Shown piece after piece: positions 60,811 to 64,000 of a stretch of 64,000 bases of DNA; the first letter of the stretch is position 1, and each line of letters begins with the position of its first letter. A model generated the notes under the pieces. That model was not told where the DNA came from and did no database searches. It saw only the letters and a list, made by a program, of their open reading frames with translations. A program made the position numbers and the translations under genes. This DNA comes from Falsiroseomonas ponticola (GTDB taxonomy: Bacteria; Pseudomonadota; Alphaproteobacteria; Acetobacterales; Acetobacteraceae). Location of the stretch: assembly GCF_016805305.1 (NCBI RefSeq), contig NZ_JAERQN010000002.1:186001-250000 (forward strand), written 5' to 3'.

Positions 60811-61083
60811 TCAGAACACCGTCTCCCGTCCCGTGTCGCGGGGGCGGTCGAGGTCGATGCCATCGAGCGGCGCGTCTTCCAGCAGGGCCTTGAGGCCCGG
60901 GCGGGGGGCGAAGCGGTCCGTGAGGGAGGCCCGCACCGCCTCCGCCTGGGCGGGATCTGCCAGCGCCGCGACGATGGCCCGGACCAGGGCGGCATCCTCG
61001 ACCCGGACCTGCACTTCCAGCCGCTGCAGGCCGCGGCTGCGCTGGCGGCGACGGTGGGCGGCCAGGTTAGCGCCAGGCGCCAT
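60811..61083 (-). CDS. Putative antitoxin of the PIN toxin
   Basis: 90 residues. ATG 61083 is preceded by AAGGAGG, an excellent ribosome-binding site. The protein is basic at its start (HRRRQRSRGLQRLEVQVR), then helical (VRAIVAALADPAQAEAVRASL), and lacks a typical ribbon-helix-helix or AbrB motif. Its position just before a VapC-type gene in the same direction is the main evidence for antitoxin function. A stronger assignment would need homologue searches. Confidence 0.55.
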   Translation of the reverse strand: MAPGANLAAHRRRQRSRGLQRLEVQVRVEDAALVRAIVAALADPAQAEAVRASLTDRFAPRPGLKALLEDAPLDGIDLDRPRDTGRETVF

Positions 61084-61201
61084 GGGACAGGGCCTCCTTT
61101 ATTTCCGGAAACATATCCGGATGCCATGCTGGGCGGCAAGGGCCCCGCGGCTTGCGCCGGCCTGCCTTGCGCCCCCTTGGGCCCGGCGCTAGCCCCGGGG
61201 C

Positions 61202-62029
61202 GTGAATTACCGCCACGCCTTCCATGCCGGGAATTTCTGCGACGTCGCCAAGCATGCGCTGCTGGTGGCGCTGCTGCGTGGGCTGATGGCCAAGCCGAAG
61301 CCCTTCCGGGTGCTCGACACCCATGCGGGCATCGGGGCCTATGACCTCTCCGCCCCGGAACCCCAGCGCACGGGGGAATGGCGGGAGGGGATCGGGCGGG
61401 TCTCCGGCGCGGATGACCCGGCGCTGGCCGACTATCTCCGGACTGTGGAGGCGCTGGGATACCCGGCGGCCTATCCGGGGTCGCCCGCCATCACCCGGGC
61501 GCTGCTGCGGCCGCAGGACCAGCTGGTGCTGTGCGAGCTGCACCCGGAGGACCATGCGACGCTCCGCGCGCGATACCGCGGCGACGCGCAGGTCGCGGTC
61601 CACAGGCGCGACGCCTGGGAGGCGATCGAGGCGCTGACGCCCTTTCCGGAACGCCGCGGCCTGGTGCTGATCGACCCGCCCTTCGAGCAGGAAGGCGAGT
61701 TCGACCGCCTGGCCAAGGCCATCGCCCGGCTGCGCCACCGCTTCCGCGCCGGCATCGTCGCCGCCTGGTATCCCATCAAGCACCGCGCGCCGGTCCGCGC
61801 CTTCCACCACGCGCTGCAGGATGCCGCCGTGCCGGACTGCCTGGCGGCGGAGATCGTGATCCGGGAGCCGCTCGACCCCACCCGGCTGAATGGCTGCGGG
61901 CTGCTGGTGGCCAATGCGCCCTTCGGCTTCGAGGAACAGGCCGCTGTCATCCTGGCGCGCTTGCTGCCCCGGCTTTCCCGCGGCGAGGATGGGGCCGGCG
62001 CGGGCGTCACCCGCGTGACGCCGGAATAG
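61202..62029 (+). CDS. rlmJ: 23S rRNA (adenine(2030)-N6)-methyltransferase
   Basis: 275 residues. MNYRHAFHAGNFCDVAKHA is the strongly conserved RlmJ N-terminus, placed by the GTG at 61202. The SAM site has VLDTHAGIGAYDL and the catalytic motif is LIDPPFEQEGEF. It methylates A2030 of 23S rRNA in E. coli. About 8 bp separate it from gpsA downstream. A modest ribosome-binding site (GGGG) precedes the GTG. Confidence 0.93.
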   Translation: MNYRHAFHAGNFCDVAKHALLVALLRGLMAKPKPFRVLDTHAGIGAYDLSAPEPQRTGEWREGIGRVSGADDPALADYLRTVEALGYPAAYPGSPAITRALLRPQDQLVLCELHPEDHATLRARYRGDAQVAVHRRDAWEAIEALTPFPERRGLVLIDPPFEQEGEFDRLAKAIARLRHRFRAGIVAAWYPIKHRAPVRAFHHALQDAAVPDCLAAEIVIREPLDPTRLNGCGLLVANAPFGFEEQAAVILARLLPRLSRGEDGAGAGVTRVTPE

Positions 62030-62037
62030 GGACCAGC

Positions 62038-63024
62038 ATGACGGGGACGGGCCGGATCGCGGTGCTCGGCGCGGGCGCCTGGGGGACGGCGCTGGCGCAG
62101 CAGGCGGCGCGGGCGGGGAATGCCGTCACGCTCTGGGCACGGGATGCGGGCCGGGCGGCGGCGATCGCGGCGGCGCGGGAGAACCAGCGCTACCTGCCGG
62201 GCGTGGCGCTGGAATCGGCGGTTGGCGTGACGGCGGAGGCGGCTTCGCTGCACGGCGCTGATCTCTGGCTGCTGGTGGTGCCGGCGCAGCATCTGCGGGC
62301 GACGCTGGCCACCCTGCCCGATACCGGCGCGCCGCTGGTGGTCTGCGCCAAGGGGGTGGAGCGGGGGACGCTGAAGCTGCCCCTGGAAATCCTGGAGGAA
62401 GTGCGGCCCGGCGCCGCCGCGGCCGTGCTCTCCGGCCCCAATTTCGCGCATGAGGTGGCGAAGGGGCTGCCGGCGGCGGCCGTCATCGCCAGCCGGGATG
62501 CGGGGCTGCGGGGGCTGGCGGCGGAGCGGCTCGGGACTTCCGGCTTTCGGTTGTATGGCGGCGACGATCCGATGGGCGTGCAGGTCGGCGGCGCGGCGAA
62601 GAACGTGATCGCCATCGCGGCCGGGGCCGTGATCGGCGCGGGGCTCGGGGAGAATGCGCGGGCGGCGCTGGTGACGCGCGGCCTGGCGGAGCTGTCGCGC
62701 CTGGCGGTGGCGCTGGGCGGGCGGGCGGAGACGGCGGCGGGGCTCTCGGGGCTCGGCGATCTGCTGCTGACGACGACGGGGCCGGGCAGCCGGAACACCT
62801 CGCTCGGCATGGAACTCGGCCGGGGCGCCGCGCTGGAGGCCGTGCTGGCCGCGCGGGTCAGCGTGGCGGAGGGGGTGGCGACGGCGCCGGCGCTGGTGGC
62901 GCGGGCGGCGCAGGCGGGGGTGGAACTGCCGATCGGCGCGGCGGTGGCCGATCTGCTGGCGGGGAAGCTCACGGTGGCCGAGGCGATGGGCACGCTGCTG
63001 GCGCGACCGCGGAGGGATGAATGA
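62038..63024 (+). CDS. gpsA: Glycerol-3-phosphate dehydrogenase [NAD(P)+]
   Basis: 328 residues. The Rossmann motif is AVLGAGAWGTALAQQ (about 8-22). SGPNFAHEVAKGLP, the catalytic Lys region GGAAKNVIAIAAG, and GLSGLGDLLLTTTGPGSRN with the conserved Arg/Asn all match GpsA. It reduces dihydroxyacetone phosphate to sn-glycerol-3-phosphate for phospholipid synthesis. In relatives it often follows tsaD directly; here lipoprotein, toxin-antitoxin and rlmJ genes lie between them. The stop overlaps the next gene by ATGA. Confidence 0.93.
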   Translation: MTGTGRIAVLGAGAWGTALAQQAARAGNAVTLWARDAGRAAAIAAARENQRYLPGVALESAVGVTAEAASLHGADLWLLVVPAQHLRATLATLPDTGAPLVVCAKGVERGTLKLPLEILEEVRPGAAAAVLSGPNFAHEVAKGLPAAAVIASRDAGLRGLAAERLGTSGFRLYGGDDPMGVQVGGAAKNVIAIAAGAVIGAGLGENARAALVTRGLAELSRLAVALGGRAETAAGLSGLGDLLLTTTGPGSRNTSLGMELGRGAALEAVLAARVSVAEGVATAPALVARAAQAGVELPIGAAVADLLAGKLTVAEAMGTLLARPRRDE

Positions 63025-64000
63025 GCAGCCTCTTCCCGCCGGGGACGCGCGACAGCGTCACCCATCGCGTGCTGGCCTCCGAACTGGCGCCCGTGGCGGC
63101 GCTGATCGGGTCCGATGACCCGGCGCTGGCGGTGCGGGCAGCGGGGACGCTGATGACGCGGCTGCTGCTGACCCGCCTGCCCGGGCCGGGCTGCCGCCTG
63201 CTGCGGGAGGATTTTTCGTTCAGTGGCCATCTGGCGGAGGGCGACGAGGTCGTCATCAGCGCGGAGGTGGAGGCGCCGACGAACCCCGGCGTGGTGCGGC
63301 TGCGCTGCGCCGTGCGGCATGCGGGCGGCGAGCCGATCCTGACGGGCATTGCGGAGCTGACGGAACCGCTGGAGCGGCATGGCGACCTGACGGGGCCCTT
63401 CGGCACCCAGCCGCGGCGGCTGCTGGCGGCGATGCTCGCGCGCTGTGCCGGCCGGCCGCCGGTGCCGACCGCCGTCGCCCATCCCTGCGATGGGGAGAGC
63501 CTGCGCGGCGCGCTTCTGGCGGCGCGCCACGGCTTGATCACGCCGATCCTGGTGGGGCCGGAGGCGCGGATCCGTGCGGCGGCGGAGGGGATGGACCTGG
63601 CGGGGTTCGAGATCGTGCCCACGCCGCACAGCCATGCCAGCGCGGAAGAGGCGGTGCGGCTGGTCAGCCAGGGCCGCGCCGGCGCGCTGATGAAGGGCAG
63701 CCTGCACACGGATGAGCTGATGGTGGCGGCGCTGGCGCGGGAGGCGGGCCTCAGGACGGAGCGTCGTGTCTCGCACTGCTTCGTCATGGATGCGCCGCTC
63801 TATCCGCGGCCGCTGATCATCACCGATGCGGCGATCAACATCGCCCCCGACCTCGACGCCAAGGCGGATATCGTCCGGAATGCGATCGGGTTGGCGGCGG
63901 CGCTGGGGGTGGAGCTGCCGCGGATTGCGCTGCTCTCGGCGGTGGAGACGGTGACGGCGAAGATGGTGTCCACGCTGGATGCCGCGGCGCTGTGCAAGAT
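63021..64000 (+). CDS. Phosphate acetyl/butyryltransferase with N-terminal hotdog-like domain, partial
   Basis: The frame runs open from ATG 63021 to the window edge, 326 codons without a stop. The first 115 residues resemble a MaoC/hotdog-like dehydratase segment (EDFSFSGHLAEGDEVVISAEVEAP). From about 140 the phosphate acyltransferase fold appears (AVAHPCDGESLRGALLAARHG, ALMKGSLHTDELM, HCFVMDAPLYPRPLIITDAAINIAPD). This is the layout of bifunctional enoyl-CoA hydratase/phosphate acetyltransferases. It transfers acyl groups between CoA and phosphate. An ATGA overlap couples it to gpsA. The C-terminus is outside the window. Confidence 0.85.
   Translation, partial: MSSLFPPGTRDSVTHRVLASELAPVAALIGSDDPALAVRAAGTLMTRLLLTRLPGPGCRLLREDFSFSGHLAEGDEVVISAEVEAPTNPGVVRLRCAVRHAGGEPILTGIAELTEPLERHGDLTGPFGTQPRRLLAAMLARCAGRPPVPTAVAHPCDGESLRGALLAARHGLITPILVGPEARIRAAAEGMDLAGFEIVPTPHSHASAEEAVRLVSQGRAGALMKGSLHTDELMVAALAREAGLRTERRVSHCFVMDAPLYPRPLIITDAAINIAPDLDAKADIVRNAIGLAAALGVELPRIALLSAVETVTAKMVSTLDAAALCK

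Noticed and set aside
1-64000. CRISPR arrays, tRNA, rRNA, insertion sequences or prophage
   Set aside because: No regularly spaced repeats, no cloverleaf or rRNA-like segments, and no transposase or integrase motifs were seen by eye on either strand. A tRNAscan, Rfam or IS search would settle this.

Overview
This is a very GC-rich (roughly 70 percent or more) chromosomal segment from an alphaproteobacterium, most like the Acetobacteraceae (Roseomonas-type). The reasons are codon bias, dense 4-bp ATGA/GTGA gene overlaps, several orphan tripartite-tricarboxylate (Bug-type) solute receptors, the hemC-hemD-Mic60-like-hemY block diverging from tsaD, a STAS-MlaE fusion, and alphaproteobacterial-type GTTC-N7-GTTC LexA boxes. 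No rRNA, tRNA, CRISPR array, integrase or transposase was recognised.

Layout. 0-7.3 kb: end of a 2OG-Fe(II) oxygenase, an rRNA 2'-O-methyltransferase, a Bug receptor, a flavin amine oxidase, then an Mla-type lipid transport operon (STAS-MlaE, MlaF, MlaD, lipoprotein). 7.6-13.5 kb: a DUF2939 protein, an aromatic-hydroxylase cluster (DUF2783, MhpA-like monooxygenase, MBL-fold protein), a Crp/Fnr regulator, a duplicated-domain secreted protein and an FkbM methyltransferase. 13.5-20.4 kb: a two-component system diverging from a Do-type protease, an isocitrate-lyase-family enzyme, an MFS transporter and a LysR regulator. 20.5-27.8 kb: a tightly overlapped five-gene catabolic operon (hyuB-like, Bug receptor, hyuA-like, class IV aminotransferase, ThDP enzyme) diverging from the LysR gene.

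27.8-35.5 kb: a PA0069-type radical SAM protein, an arsenosugar-type glycosyltransferase pair plus methyltransferase, and an RND efflux pair. 35.6-44.2 kb: leuCD, an SMP-30 protein, a Bug receptor, a RibD-like reductase, a CaiB CoA-transferase, and a MocR-type regulator diverging from paiB/lysE across a promoter with phased direct repeats. 44.4-45.7 kb: an AT-richer island holding one NYN-nuclease-like gene. 45.8-54.4 kb: UspA, MFS, a GlcD-type oxidase, an HpaI-type aldolase, an MCP-PilZ fusion, a Bug receptor and an agmatinase-family enzyme. 54.6-64 kb: the haem block, then tsaD, a small lipoprotein, a PIN toxin pair, rlmJ, gpsA and the start of a phosphate acyltransferase.

The most unusual signal is a pair of about 115-bp intergenic elements, one near 2.2 kb and one in inverted orientation near 41.3 kb. 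Each has a perfect GTTC-N7-GTTC LexA-type operator followed by an identical 21-mer and a short array of about 9-bp TAA-containing repeats, and neither leads into an obvious SOS gene. Second is the isolated low-GC NYN-domain gene, which has a large unassigned insertion and looks horizontally acquired.
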